This document shows, in pieces, positions 19,430 through 31,335 of a DNA stretch of 64,000 nt. The notes under the pieces were generated by a model. The model did not search any database. It had not been told where the DNA came from and worked only from the letters and a program-made list of their open reading frames with translations. Source of the DNA: Ceratothoa steindachneri (taxonomy: Eukaryota; Arthropoda; Malacostraca; Isopoda; Cymothoidae); assembly GCA_963969495.1 (NCBI GenBank), contig OZ018328.1:129216545-129280544 (forward strand), written 5' to 3'. Positions within the stretch are counted from its first letter, which is position 1, and every line of letters begins with the position of its first letter. The position numbers and the translations under genes are program-made.

Positions 19430-20639
19430 AACTTATCCGTCAGTTTCTGACTTTTCGATGAGAAACTAAGGATTAGAACCGTATACGAAGATATGCTTAA
19501 GTACCTAATTATAAATTAAGGATTAAGAGGTTATACAAAGACGTAAGAGTAAATAACTGCTCAGAAACGAAGCGGAAAAGCTGAAACTGTGACTTAGGAT
19601 TAGATAACTAATTGAAGCTGAGGAAGGTAACTTTATACAAACGCTAGACTTTAATCACCTCCTCATAAAATAAAGAAAGGAAACTTAGACAAAAGGCAGC
19701 CTTAAGTACCTGATAAAAAACGAACGGAGTAGGCTTAGATAACTAATCAGTAAGTAAAGAGTGGAAGCATGCATAAAGACAAAGGTTACAAAATTAATCA
19801 GAATCCAAGAAGAAGAATCTTACACAAAGAGAGCCTTTTTCACCTAATCATAAACTAAAGAATGGGAGCTAATGATAACTCGTAAGCTTAAATCCCTGAT
19901 CATAGATTAAGGAGTGAATACTTACGCAAAGACATAGAAGCTTAGGTAAGTGGCCCGAAATAAGGAAAAAAAGGTTAAACAATACGTAAACGTAAGTAAA
20001 TGATCACGAACAAAAAAGTAAATGTTTACAATAAATAAATAGGCTTAGGTACCCGATGAGAAACTAATGAGTGAGCCTTAGATGAATAGGTAGGAATAGG
20101 TAACTGATTGAAAACAAAGGAGTAGAAGCTTACATCAAAGAAAAAAGCTTAGGGAACTCATCATAAACTAAGGACTAGAGAGTTACACAAAGAGGTAGTC
20201 TTAGGGAGCTGATCATAACCTAAGTTAGGAATCTTATACAAAGAGGAAGGCGTCGATAACTGAGTAGAAGCTAAGAGGAGACCCATAACGACATGCGCTT
20301 AGATTATAATTGATCAGAAACTAAGGATTAGAAGTTTGCATAAAGAAATATGCTTAGAGAACTGATCATAAGCTTAGAAGTGGAAGCCTACAAAAAGACG
20401 TAAGCATAAATAACTCATAAGAAACTAAGAGTGAATTCTTACACAAAGAATAACTTTGGAAAAGAGAATAGTCAAATATAATGATTAGAAGCTTGCATAA
20501 AAGACATAGGCTTAGATAGCTAATAAGTATTATGCTTAGAGTACTGATCAGTAAATATAGAGAAGAAACTTAGGCAAAGAGGTTTGCTTATATACGTAAT
20601 CAGATACTAAGGAGTGTAAGCTTATACAAACAAGGTCTC
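19430..20639. repeat. ~52-bp degenerate satellite, block 1
   Basis: Imperfect tandem units share AACTGATCAGAAACTAAGGA, then a GAAGCTTACACAAAGA-like half and GGCTTAGAT. Spacing is roughly 50-55 bp and units are strongly diverged. The same unit continues at 23800-24060 and 25620-26275, so the array is interrupted by other repeats and by a mariner. Confidence 0.8.
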
Positions 20640-21263
20640 GTGACCAAAAAGTCGCGTGCCCTCACTTATTCTGATTTATGTCTTACGACTTTCAATAATT
20701 CCCGGACTAACCTTGGGAGGACCTTGGCAATCATATCATTCGAAAGATAATGTAAATACCTTAAGGGTTTCAAATTTTGTTAGAATGGTTTGAATACTTA
20801 TAATATTATTGCAAAGAAAAACCTAATTCCCTAACTAACCATGGGAGGACTTTGGCAATTATATTATTTGAAATGGGATGTAAAATAATATAAGGGTTTC
20901 AGATTTCGTTAGAATCAGCCGAATAGTTATGATGTTATTGCCAAAGAAAAATAATTCCCTGGCTAACATTAGGAGGACCTTAGCAATTATTACATTCAAA
21001 AGAAAATGTAAAATAATATAAGGGTTTCAAATTTCATTAGAATCGGCCGAATAGTTATGATGTTATTGCCAAAGAAACATAATTCCCTGGCTAACCTTGG
21101 AATGACTTTGGCAATTATATAATGCGAAAGAGAATGTAAAACAACATAAGGGTTTTAACCTTCGTTATAATCGGCCGAATTGTTACAAAATTATTAAAAA
21201 AAAAGCAAAACGGGGACCGACCGACATAGTGAGATGTAGAGTCGCCCGCGACTAAAAAGTCAC
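20640..21263. mobile_element. MITE-like element with internal 126-bp repeats
   Basis: The left end GTGACCAAAAAGTCGCGTGC and the complement of the right end GTGACTTTTTAGTCGCGGGC are imperfect inverted repeats. Inside, AATTCCCTGGCTAACCTTGG-type markers recur at about 20697, 20826, 20952 and 21071, giving a ~119-129-bp period. The tail contains GGGACCGACCGACATAGTGA. No coding capacity. It is 624 bp long and lies within the 52-bp satellite. Confidence 0.55.
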
Positions 21264-21377
21264 AACTTTCTAATAGATTATTAGATTATTATATATTTTT
21301 TAATTAAAATTTTTGCCTTAACTTTTTATCACACCTCATATATGGAATTAGAAAGGTGAAAAAATGGTCATACCCTA
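21264..21377. other. Short AT-rich junction
   Basis: AT-rich bridge between the 126-bp-repeat element and the pentamer satellite. No feature seen. Confidence 0.4.
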
Positions 21378-23450
21378 ATTGAATAGTCTAAAATAGTATA
21401 GCATAGCACATTATAGGATAATATCATATTATTGCATAGCAAAACATAATATAGTATGCTATATGTAGTATAGTATCTCATAGCATATCCTAGTATAGCC
21501 TAGTATTGTCTATAATAGTATAACATTTTATAGCATGGCGTAGTATAGTCTAGAATAGTAGCCTGGCAAAACTTAGCTAACCGTAGGATTGCCTGCCATA
21601 GTCTTGCCTCACCTAGAATAATAAAGCCTAGAATAGTATAGATTCGCCTAGATTGCTTTAACATAGTATCCTACCTCGCCTAGCCTAGCATAGTATCGTA
21701 TAGCATAGTATAACAGAGTATATTATGTCATAGCGTATCCTACCATAGTATAGCCTAGCCTTGCATTGGATAGACTAGTTTAGCCTATTCTAGCTTAGTT
21801 AGTATAACCAAGTCTAGCCTAGGATTCCCTATAATAGTAAAAGTTACCATACCATACTCTACGGTAGCTCGCATAGTATAGCCTAGTCTTACATATTATA
21901 GCTTAGCCTGCCATAGTATGACTTAACCTAGACTAATCTAGCCTAGCCTAACATAAAATGTATAGTATGGCCTATCCTAGCCTAGAAACCATAATAAAGC
22001 CTAGTCTAACATAGCCTAGTACAGCCTAGCATATATAAGATAGTAAAGCTTACCATAGTATAGCATAGTATAGCTTATCATAGTATAGCCCATCCTAAAA
22101 TCGTATAGTATAGCATATCCTAAATTCGTATAACCTAGGCTAGCCTAAGCTTGAAAAGCCTAGCATAGTATAGCCTATCGACCATAGCCTACCTTAGCCT
22201 AATCTAGCTTAGCATAGTATAACCTATTTAGGCTAGCATAGTATAGCCTAGCTTATAATAGTATATGCTATCCTATTCTAGCATGGTATATCTTGGAATA
22301 TCAAAACCAAACATAGTCTAGCCTAGCTTACCGTAGCCTTTCCTAGCTTAGCATGGTACACAATAATCTAGCCTAGTCTAGCGTTGTATAGTCCAGCATA
22401 GCCTTGCATAGCATACCCTTGTATAGCCCGGCCTAGTATATCATAGCATAGAATGGCATAGTATAGCATAGTATACCCTACAGTAGCCTAGTATAACCTA
22501 GCCTAGCCTAGTTTAGAAATGCATATATAACCTTGCATAGTATATATAGCCTAATCTAGCTTAACTAAGCCTAGTGTAGTATAACTTATCATAACTTAGT
22601 ATAGTATACTTGAGCCTACCACGGTGTATTCTAGCCTAGCTTATCAATGTATAGCCTAGCCAGCCAGACATATGATAATTTAGCTTAGCCTGACTAGCAG
22701 AGTATAACCTAGCCTAGTTAGCGCAGCCTATAATTGTATATTAAAACTTAGTCTACTCTAGCTTAGCTTACCCTAGTCTAGTGTAGCCTATTATAGTATA
22801 GCCTAGCTTACCCTAGCTCACTGGATCCTAGCCTAGCATACTCTATCCTATCCTAGCCTAGACTAGCATAACATAGTATAGTATATCATAGCCAACCTTA
22901 CCCTACCCTACCCTACCCTAGTTAGTACAGTATAGTATATCATAGTATTGCCTAGCCTAGACTAGACTAAACTAGACTATTAGATCTTAGCCTAATCTTG
23001 CATAGCATGCATAACATATCCTAGCGTGCCCTAGCAAATCCTTCCATATCTTAGCATGGTGTAGTGAATCCTAGCCTAGTGTAGCATAGCTTAGTATATC
23101 ATAGCCTAACCTAGCATACCTTAGCGTTGTCTAGCCTAGTATAGCCTTTCATGCCATGCATAGCCTAGTATAGCTTAACCTAGCCTAGCATTAATTATCC
23201 TAGACAAGTATAGCCTATACTATCCTATCATACCCTAGTCAAGCATAGCTTATTATTGTCTAGCCTAACATACTATATGCTATCTTAACATAGCATATTA
23301 TACCCAAAATTAGCATAGTATATCTTACCCTTGTACATTATATCTTTGCATAGCTTAGCATAGTATAGCCCATACCAGCATAGTATAGCTTATTGTAGGC
23401 TTGCTTAGCAGAGTATGGTATATTATAGCCTAGTCTAGTCTATCAGAGTA
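21378..23450. repeat. Pentamer-based satellite (TAGCC/TAGTA/TAGCA), 2.07 kb
   Basis: Almost the whole block is built from five-base words such as TAGCC, TAGTA, TAGCA and CTAGC, often as the decamer AGCATAGTAT or AGCCTAGCAT. A purer CCTAC run, ACCCTACCCTACCCTACCC, occurs near 22905. There are no open frames and no transposon motifs. Confidence 0.9.
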
Positions 23451-23795
23451 TCGGCCAAAAAGTTATGTTATTGCCAAAAAGAAACAATTCCCGGGCTAAA
23501 CTTGGGAGGACTTTGGCAATTATATCATTTGAAAGAAAAAGTAAAACAACATAAGGATTTCAAATTTCGTTAGAATCAGCCGAATAGTTATGATGTTATT
23601 GCCAAAACGAAATAATTCCTTGGCTAACCTTGGGAGGAATGTGGCAATATATATTCAAAAGGGAATGTAATAGTTACAATCATATTACAAAAAATCAAAA
23701 TCAAAACGGTGACTGACCGACCGCTATAGTGAGATGTAGCGTCACTAGCGACTAGACTCGCACGTGACTAAAAAGACGTAGCTAGCTGTTTTGTA
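23451..23795. repeat. Second copy of the 126-bp-repeat element (partial)
   Basis: Resumes mid-unit at ATCGGCCAAAAAGTTATG, has two 126-bp-type units (AATTCCCGGGCTAAACTTGG near 23488; AATTCCTTGGCTAACCTTGG near 23613), and ends with GACCGACCGCTATAGTGAGA and ACGTGACTAAAAAGAC, like the end of 20640-21263. Its left end is replaced by the pentamer satellite. Confidence 0.7.
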
Positions 23796-24382
23796 CAAAG
23801 ACGTTACAGATTACACTAAAGGTAGTCTAATAAGATAACTGACTATATCTAACTACTATAAGCTTACACTAAGACGAGGGCTTAAGATTACACAAATCCT
23901 AGGCTCTGATTAGTCTTTAATTCTAAATGCTAGAACCTTACACAAAGACCGCTGAAGTACACAACAATAAAGCAAGGAGTGAAGGGTTACACAAAGATTT
24001 AGGCTCAGATAACTGATCAGAAATTAAGGAGCTGAATCTAAATGTTACGGTAAGCTTAAAAAATAGAAGACATAATTAAGACATAATTTACCCACCCTGT
24101 TTTTTTATGGACCCAACATCATAAACTATTGTGTTGAAATTTCAGACTTCTAAATTAATATTTTTTAGGTTCCTCAACGCAAATGAAATTTTGAAAAGAA
24201 AGCAAAAAGGTCGGAAAATTCTATCTATTTGTTTTCAAATTTCAAGTTGTTACATCAACATTTATGTCCTATACGGGGTATATTATTTCCATAAAACTTT
24301 GAAAAAATATATTACCATAAAACTTTAAAAATATATATTTCCATAAAACTTTACAATCTATACTTCTACTGCCTGTATATTA
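23796..24382. repeat. ~52-bp satellite, block 2, and AT-rich flank
   Basis: Units with TTACACAAAGA and AACTGATCAGAAATTAAGGA continue to about 24060. The rest is AT-rich sequence up to the mariner at 24385. The frame 24131-24328 is AT-rich and unconvincing. Confidence 0.65.
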
Positions 24383-24384
24383 TA

Positions 24385-25605
24385 CAGGGTGCGCAGGGTG
24401 TTCGTTCTCCTGATCACTGTAACAGGAACAAAAAGTGTTTATATTTGTTGAGATATTTCCATCATATTTGGTCAGTTTCTCTTTCTGATATATTATGTAC
24501 ATATATCTTACTCGATGACAGCCTTCAGGAAATCTCTGAACAAGCCACAGGCTGTCATCACTATCTCCATTTTTATAGCCCTGAAGGCCATTGTAATCCT
24601 GGCCTGCATCTCGTCATTCGTGTTGCAGCTCGATTTGTTGGTCTCTCGTTCCAGCGTGCCCCGCACAAAAGAATGGACGAAGTTACAGGCAGGCGAGTTG
24701 GGAGGCCAAATGTCAGGTACTGTGTGATCGAAAAAATGTTCCCACAGGCAGGCCTAGGACTTCCTGTTGGTGTGGCGAGGCGCAGAGTCTTGTTGCCACA
24801 CGTAAGGCCCCACTGCAGCTATCTGGTTGATCTAGGGTTTTATCACTGCGCTCAGAAAACGAATGTAGCCATCAGTGTTCAGACTCAGGGCGTCATGGAA
24901 GAGGTAGGATGGCATGGCGTCACCTTCACTGCTCACGAGAGCAAAGACAATGATTTTCCCTGAAATTTCATTTGCATGACTTTGTGCACGCCCTTGGATG
25001 CAACAGCAAGCTACCTGTTCTTCTAGAAGTTGAGCTTCTGGACTTGGCAGAAATCTTTCTCGCCGGAGAATAACCAATGGATGTCTGGCTCCAACAGGTG
25101 TTTCAACTTGGTGTACTTGACTCGCTTTTTCTGTATCACCTCGGAAAGAAGTTGTCCGTACCTTATCCTGTAAGAAAAGTAGCTAATGTCATGCAAAACA
25201 GCCTCTTCATTGCAATGGCACGCATAGAATTTCTGGGATCATTGTTGACAAACTCCTGGATTTTAGCGACAGATTCATGCGTTCTGTTAGCATCAGATCA
25301 CCTACCATGGGTTTTTGTCGAATCCTCAATATTCTAGCTCCTGTCTCACCCTTTATACCATCCTTCTGCTAACGTTGAGGCATTTTGAAATCTATTTGTT
25401 TGTCCTTCCGGCGTGGATTCGAGGGAGAACTCCATGCTTTTTCCACAAATTGTAAGGTTCAAATTTTCACATTGCCAATTATTCTGCAAAACAATAAAGA
25501 AAAACTGGTTATTTTTTTTAGCAGAAAATTACCGATAACAAAAGTTAAAATTATATGCGCAAAATTAGCAGTTGAAATTTGTAAACAAATACTGTCTGCA
25601 CCCTC
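24385..25605 (-). mobile_element. maT-like mariner, copy 2 (complete ends)
   Basis: A 1.22-kb element flanked by TA on both sides. The left end is CAGGGTGCGCAGGG and the right-end complement GAGGGTGCAGACAG. The transposase is on the minus strand: a helix-turn-helix near 25300-25450, the first catalytic region near 25050-25090 (NSPLVILRRERF frame), MPSYLFHDALSLNTDGYIRF at 24832-24960, and the WPPNSPACN remnant of the last Asp box near 24690. Many frameshifts and stops. It shares family features with 840-1950 and 38690-39415. It sits in the 52-bp satellite, which resumes at 25620. Confidence 0.8.
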
Positions 25606-25619
25606 TACAAAGATTTGAT

Positions 25620-26275
25620 CATAAATAAATGATCAGAAATTAGGAAGCAAAGGCTTACACAAAGAATTACGATTAAACTTATCAGAAACTAAGGCGTGGA
25701 AGTTTTCTCGTAGCTACTTAATCCCAGACAAAGGAATAATTTCTTACGCATAAATGTGTGGTTAGATAACTGATCAGATAACTGATTAGGTGAATTATTC
25801 TAATGTGTGGTTAGATAACTGATCAGATAACTGATTAGGTGAATTATTCTAATGGACTTGACCATAAACTAAGGAGAGGAAGATTATACGCAAAATTAGC
25901 CTCATAGTTAACTGATTGGAACTATGCAATGTTATTTCAACAACTACAAAAGATTAATTAACTGATTCGAGATAAATGAGTTGAAGCTTACACAGAGAGG
26001 TAAACTTAAATAATTGAATGTTAACTAAGGAGTAGAAGCATATAACCATATGTTTCCTTTGAGATCTGATCAAAAGCTAAGTAGGTTTTAGTAAAAAAAT
26101 CAGAATCTAAGGGATTGAAGCTTATACAGTGGCGTGGGCTAAGATAATTGATCTGAAACTAGGGAGAAGTAAGCTTACATAACAAATTAGAAACTAAAGA
26201 GGAGTAGAAGCTTATACCCAATCGAAACAACTTTGAGAACTGATTAGAAATTAATGATTGAAGGTTTGGCAAAGA
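25620..26275. repeat. ~52-bp satellite, block 3
   Basis: Same degenerate units as 19430-20639 (AACTGATCAGA, TTACACAAAGA, AAACTAAGGAG). A perfect local duplication is present: GTGTGGTTAGATAACTGATC occurs at about 25754 and 25805, 51 bp apart, which fixes the true period. Confidence 0.8.
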
Positions 26276-26280
26276 ATCGC

Positions 26281-26678
26281 AAGTAAAGTAGGCCTGTGGC
26301 ACCCATATTAAAAGATTGGTAGGCTCAATGAGGAACCTCTACAAATGGATGCTCGATGGACCTATAAAATGCTTAAATGGGTACTCGCATGAATTAATGA
26401 AATATTCTGCCATGTAATAGACAGGGAACCAAAGAAATCAGAGAAATAATATATTATATCACAATTGCATATTTATTAAAGATATGTGTAGAGCTCAAAT
26501 CGTAAGTAAAGTAGGCCAGTGGCACCCAAATTGAAGGATAGGTTGGCCCAGCGAGGAACCCCCCACAAATGGATGGTGGGTGATCTATGAACTCCCTAAA
26601 ATGGGTACTTGCATGAATGAATGAAATAGTATACCATGTAATAGACAGGGAGCCAAAGAAAATCCAAGAAATAATATA
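26281..26678. repeat. ~223-bp tandem duplication, second copy split by mariner
   Basis: AAGTAAAGTAGGCC starts at 26281 and again at 26504, followed by collinear sequence (TGGCACCCA, GAGGAACC, ATAGACAGGGA). Copy 1 runs intact through TTATATCACAATTGCATATT. Copy 2 is cut at TATA (26675-26678) and resumes at 28009 with TATCACAATTGTATATT, so the mariner at 26679-28008 lies within it. Confidence 0.88.
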
Positions 26679-28008
26679 CAGGATGTTTAAAAAAATTGAT
26701 ATCATGTGAGATGTAAATATCACAGAAACTACATCGTCAATGCAAATGAAACTAAACAGACTTAATGTTAAGCAACATAAGATTAATTCCTCCAACTGTG
26801 AATGGAATGAGAAAATCAAAGTTATTTGGATTCCATGAACGATTTCACAAATGTTCAATATGCGCACTGCCTGAGACACAGCACACGTCAAGTCGGTAGT
26901 CCAGCTCCTCCCAAACACGCTGCAGCTTGTCTTTGGTAACAGTCTCCGGTGCGGAATTAATTTTGTGCTTAAGTTCCTCTAGGTTTGCAGGAAGAGGAGG
27001 GGACATAGACCAGTCCCTTAACATAGCGCAAGAGAAAAAAATCGCAAGGTGTTAGGAAAGGTGAACGTGGCGGCCACTTCAACAGCACATTCTTTTCATC
27101 ACTAGCACGCCCGATCCATCTCCCTCGCAGATTGTCATTGAGATAAACCCGCACAGTGAGCTTCCAGTTAGGTGGAGCCCCGTCCTGTTGAAAAATAAAG
27201 TCTTCTTGTTCATTTAGAATGAGCTCATCCCTTAGACAATTCTAAAGCATTTGCAGATAAACATGGCCGGTCATATTTCCCTCTAAGAAAAACGGGCCAT
27301 GAAGATGGTTCTTGGAGATGGCTCAGAACACATTCACTTTCGGTGAGTCCCTCATGTGCTCAACTGTGGCATGGTGATTTTCTTCGCCCCAAATGCCTAA
27401 TCACTGAAAACAAGACGTTCCTTGAATTTGTTTTCTTCAATTTTCTCTTGGATATAAACACAGAATTGTTTGCGCTTTCGCTTGTCATCTGCCGTTATGG
27501 TCTGAACTAGCTGCAGCTTGTAGTGTTTCATTAGCAATTGTTTCCCTAGGACGCGCCAAACTGTCTTTGGAGGAATCTAGGTTTCCAGATTTGTTCTTCT
27601 TATGGACTTCTTGGGGCTTTGAAAAAGTTTTTGGCGAACCCGCTCGACCGTCTCTTACGATGTTATTAGTCATCCAGGTCCTTTTTCCCTGCACAGACAG
27701 CCTTCCTCTTTGTTTTTTTTTTGTGCCATGTCCAAATCTTCATCGTCGTTGGTGACTGTTTAGAGAACTCTCTCACAAATGCACGGTGCACAGTCTTGTT
27801 CGACTGTGTTCGAGCATACTCCAACACAGAAAACGCCTTTTCACTTCTAGTGAATGGCATTTCTATAACTGTAAAGATAAACACCAAACGTTTAAGCATA
27901 GAATTCTGACCTGTTTCTACACATGCTGTTAAAATTTGAAGTTATTGGAACAGGAACAAGCAAAGTTATTAGATTGCAAAGTGATTTCAACTTTTTTGAA
28001 ACACACGG
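26679..28008 (-). mobile_element. 1330-bp mariner-like element, TA-flanked
   Basis: Left end CAGGATGTTTAAAAAAATTG; complement of right end CCGTGTGTTTCAAAAAAGTT. TA dinucleotides lie at 26677-26678 and 28009-28010. The related tandem copy at 26281-26503 preserves the uninterrupted target. The length is typical for the superfamily. Transposase is on the minus strand (next entry). Confidence 0.9.
26840..27860 (-). pseudogene. mariner-like transposase (WPPRSPDLTP type)
   Basis: The start Met (complement at 27858-27860) gives MPFTRSEKAFSVLEYARTQS, the helix-turn-helix start typical of this arthropod lineage. Downstream pieces in several frames are HATVEHMRDSPKV (about 27350), FIFQQDGAPPNW (27170-27215, second catalytic Asp; usual His is Asn), and RVYLNDNLRGRWIGR followed by KWPPRSPFLTPCDFFL. 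In that last box the third catalytic Asp of SPDLTP is Phe. The start of the following segment reads YVKGLVYVP. Frameshifts plus the lost Asp make it inactive. Confidence 0.82.
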
Positions 28009-28060
28009 TATATCACAATTGTATATTTATTAATGATATGTATGGAACAAGCGGATCGCC

Positions 28061-28440
28061 ATAATCTCACGCGGACACATACATACGCACACTAAGATAC
28101 AGCCCCTAATCAAAAAGGTTTCGATGATAGATAAACCAGAACAAGCTGAACAAATACAGGGCAATGTATGCTTTGACCCGTTAAAGTTTCCAAATGGTTG
28201 TGAATGGCAAGAAGGTCCAAGAATTGTAGTAAAGCATGTGAACTGGAGAGATGCTCATGATTCTTGTAGCCCCACCCAAAAGGGCTAAAAATATAAACAA
28301 CTCTCTCTCATTATCACCCAAGTCAAGCGCAAGTCACGACTTCAAACACACAATACAAAAAGCTATGGACATCTTTATATCTAACGACGAACCTCAGTGC
28401 AGTAAAGAGGAAATTATGATTTTTTTACATTCATAAATAT
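28061..28440 (+). CDS. Unidentified coding-like fragment
   Basis: One frame at about 28125-28280 reads DKPEQAEQIQGNV and PNGCEWQEGPRIVVKHVNWR. An overlapping frame at 28251-28436 reads SLSPKSSASHDFKHTIQKAM and EEIMIFLHS. A single shift near 28270 would join them. Composition is protein-like. I do not recognise it; the gag-like region of a retroelement is one possibility. Low confidence that it is a gene. Confidence 0.25.
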
Positions 28441-30134
28441 GTATCAATGAGAGCAAATAATTAATAATTGGGGCTAAGTGAGAAAATTGTTAACTAATTA
28501 TACCAAAATAAATCCAGTAAAGGCTTCTCCTTACAGTCCCGGTAGCGCCAAACTTAGTAGAAGTGCCATGGCAAGAATTATTTACGGTGAATTTAAAGTA
28601 GCTCTAATCCGTCATATTGATATTCTTTCAGATTACTCCGCTTTATAACACTACCAATGACGTAGAGAATCTCAGTATCAGAAACGGAAAAAGCGCTTTA
28701 GAAAAAACAACAACTTAAAACACAAATTCGATGGGAAGTAATAGCCTAAAAGCCCCTCCTAAACTATGATTTGTTACCGCATGGAGTCAATGCTTACAGA
28801 CAACACCAGTGATAAAGTTACAAAGGTGCGTGAACAGAGACAGTCATTTGATAAAAAAGGAAAGTTTTAAAATTTGGAAACGTAAAAATTTGCTGCCGCT
28901 TAAATGTTAATAAAGTCTAGAACTCAATGGATTATTTGGTTTTCAATTAAAATTTCTCCCGAATGAGTAATGCAGAATCATTTGTTTCAATTAGTGTTCC
29001 CTTCAAATATTTTTCAATCGATGAACATGGTACGAAGGATTAACCGAAAACAAGAAAGGTGTTTCCGACTATTTAGGAAATGCTGAAACACCTAAAAAAA
29101 AATACAAGTGCTGGGGATCAGGATACACTAGCAATGAAATGCAACCTCCGCACAAAAATCCTGAAGAAGAATAGGCATGTTTTAGAAAAAGAAAAAGGAT
29201 AAAAATCTTACACAGAGAAAGCGAGCAACACCAAAAAGATTACCAACCTTAGTTCTCTATATTGTCCATCCGGCCATACAAACTGGGAAACTCTGGATTC
29301 TTTTCAGCAGTAATGAATTGCTTGTAAATAACGATGTGAAAAAAGTCTCCTCTTAACCCCGACTCTGAGGACAACTTTAAAATAAAATTCATTGAACACG
29401 CTGAAAAAAAGTAAGAAAGAGCTAGAGACCGATGAGGGCCTGAAAAAAAATCCATTATTCCTTGAAGCAGCCAGACCAACTTTTCCGCTCTGAAATGAAA
29501 CGAAAATAAAGAGCAAATAAAATAAATGATTCAGTGTCAAATAATAATATAATCTAAAGTAAATTTTTACAAAGAGATAAATCAGCAATTGGAGACTGTG
29601 ACCAGAAGAAAGGAAAAATATTTCAACAGTAACCCAATTATAGCCAACGTCAATAAATAAATGAGCAGCATATAAAAGGAAGGTTAAAACTATAAGTTGA
29701 CGAAATCATAAGCCAGTATTAAACATAATAGGACTGAAAATAACAAATGAAACATACAGTATTTTTAATATATCAATAAAAAAAAATCATACCCCCCAAA
29801 TACTTATAATATAACTACATAATTTTTTTTAAAAAACTATACAAAACTATTATATATGTCTTTCACTCTAAACCTTTGAAAGTTTTCTCTCCTCAACTCT
29901 TTCCTAAAAGCCATTTTCAACAATTTTAGGGTTCTTACAACAATCGAAATTAACGGAAAAGGCAAATTTATTTCAACCAAATTCTTTCTAAAATGTAATG
30001 AGATAAAAAAAAAAATCGATTTACATTTGCTAGTTTCGAGGCTTCTTGCGTCAAATTCAGCTGAACAATGAATTATTAAATACTGAAAATTAAATTTAAA
30101 CAGGTTAAAAACAAACAATAATAAAAAAACAAAG

Positions 30135-30136
<2 letters not shown>
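28441..30136. other. AT-rich stretch without recognised features
   Basis: Only short AT-rich frames, with long hydrophobic and Lys/Asn-rich translations. No motif identified. Confidence 0.5.

Positions 30137-30199
<63 letters not shown>
30137..30199. repeat. (TA)n microsatellite
   Basis: About 31 TA units without interruption. Confidence 0.98.
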
Positions 30200-30201
<2 letters not shown>

Positions 30202-31335
30202 TTAATTTGGAATGGAATAGTTTGAATTTAGACTACGTCACACCAGTGTTTGAAAACGGACTAAATTAAGGCTCTTGGAATTCATTGAAGTTGTGAAGGA
30301 AATCAATTAGATACGACTCGGCAATCTTACGCCTGATATAGTCATTTTGATTAGTTTATTTAAGGCTTTACTTTAGGATTATAAGGCAAGGTAATATGGG
30401 TAAATTACATTTTATTTGCTCTAATGTCAGCGCCGCTGATGTAATGTGCATTGTATGGCAGATGTAAATATTCGTTCTATGCTATAAAATTCTTCATCGA
30501 GGAACTGGGGATCAAAGGTAAAATAGCCTCATAAAAACTTAGAAGGTATAAATAATTTTTTTGTTTGTTCTTTGACTTGAATTGAACTGAATTTAGCTGT
30601 TTAATGCGTGGGATTGTGGGAAATAAAAAAAAATAGATAAAATTGGTGAGGTAGTTCTCGGAAAATATGTCTTTTGACAAACAATTATAATCATTAATTA
30701 ACCTAGTGTAGCATTGTTTTCTAATATAATCATTTACATGAGATTGGCTAACCAAGTTATCCATTTATTTTGTTTTGAGAAATTGAGTCTTGTAGATCGA
30801 TTCTTGCCCAACATTATTATTCATTCTACCCGCACTCTATAGACTATTTGCTTTGTTCACCACTTGTTCACCCATTATAAGGTTTTAACTTAATAACCAC
30901 TTGGAGCTTGGGAAAGTAATTGGCTATTTGATTTTTGCTTAAGTTTGTAAAGAGTAAATATTTTTGTACTAAATTAAGTATAAGGTGTATATAAAGACGT
31001 AAGTAATTATATATCGTATTGATAATATTAAGTTTGGCGTTTTCTCTCCCTCCTTCAACTCTATTTCTTTAAAACGCCACAGTTGAACATTGAATTTAGA
31101 GCGTGTTTCGCTCTCTTGGTGGGTGTAGGGAAGTGAATCCATTTGAGCATAAAAGACCTTTTTCCAACACTTGTCTGATAATACGGAATGTCTATAAACG
31201 AAAGGTTGAGAGAGTATTTTACTATTTAAATTTATATTTTAAACAAGGATAAAGTGAGTTCAGTGTATTAAGGAAGTTATCAATTTTTTTATTTGGGGGC
31301 TACAGTAGAAATAAATCAAGTATCTGAAGGATTTT
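30200..31335. other. AT-rich stretch without recognised features
   Basis: No coding, RNA or repeat signal seen. Frames here are short and AT-driven. Confidence 0.5.
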
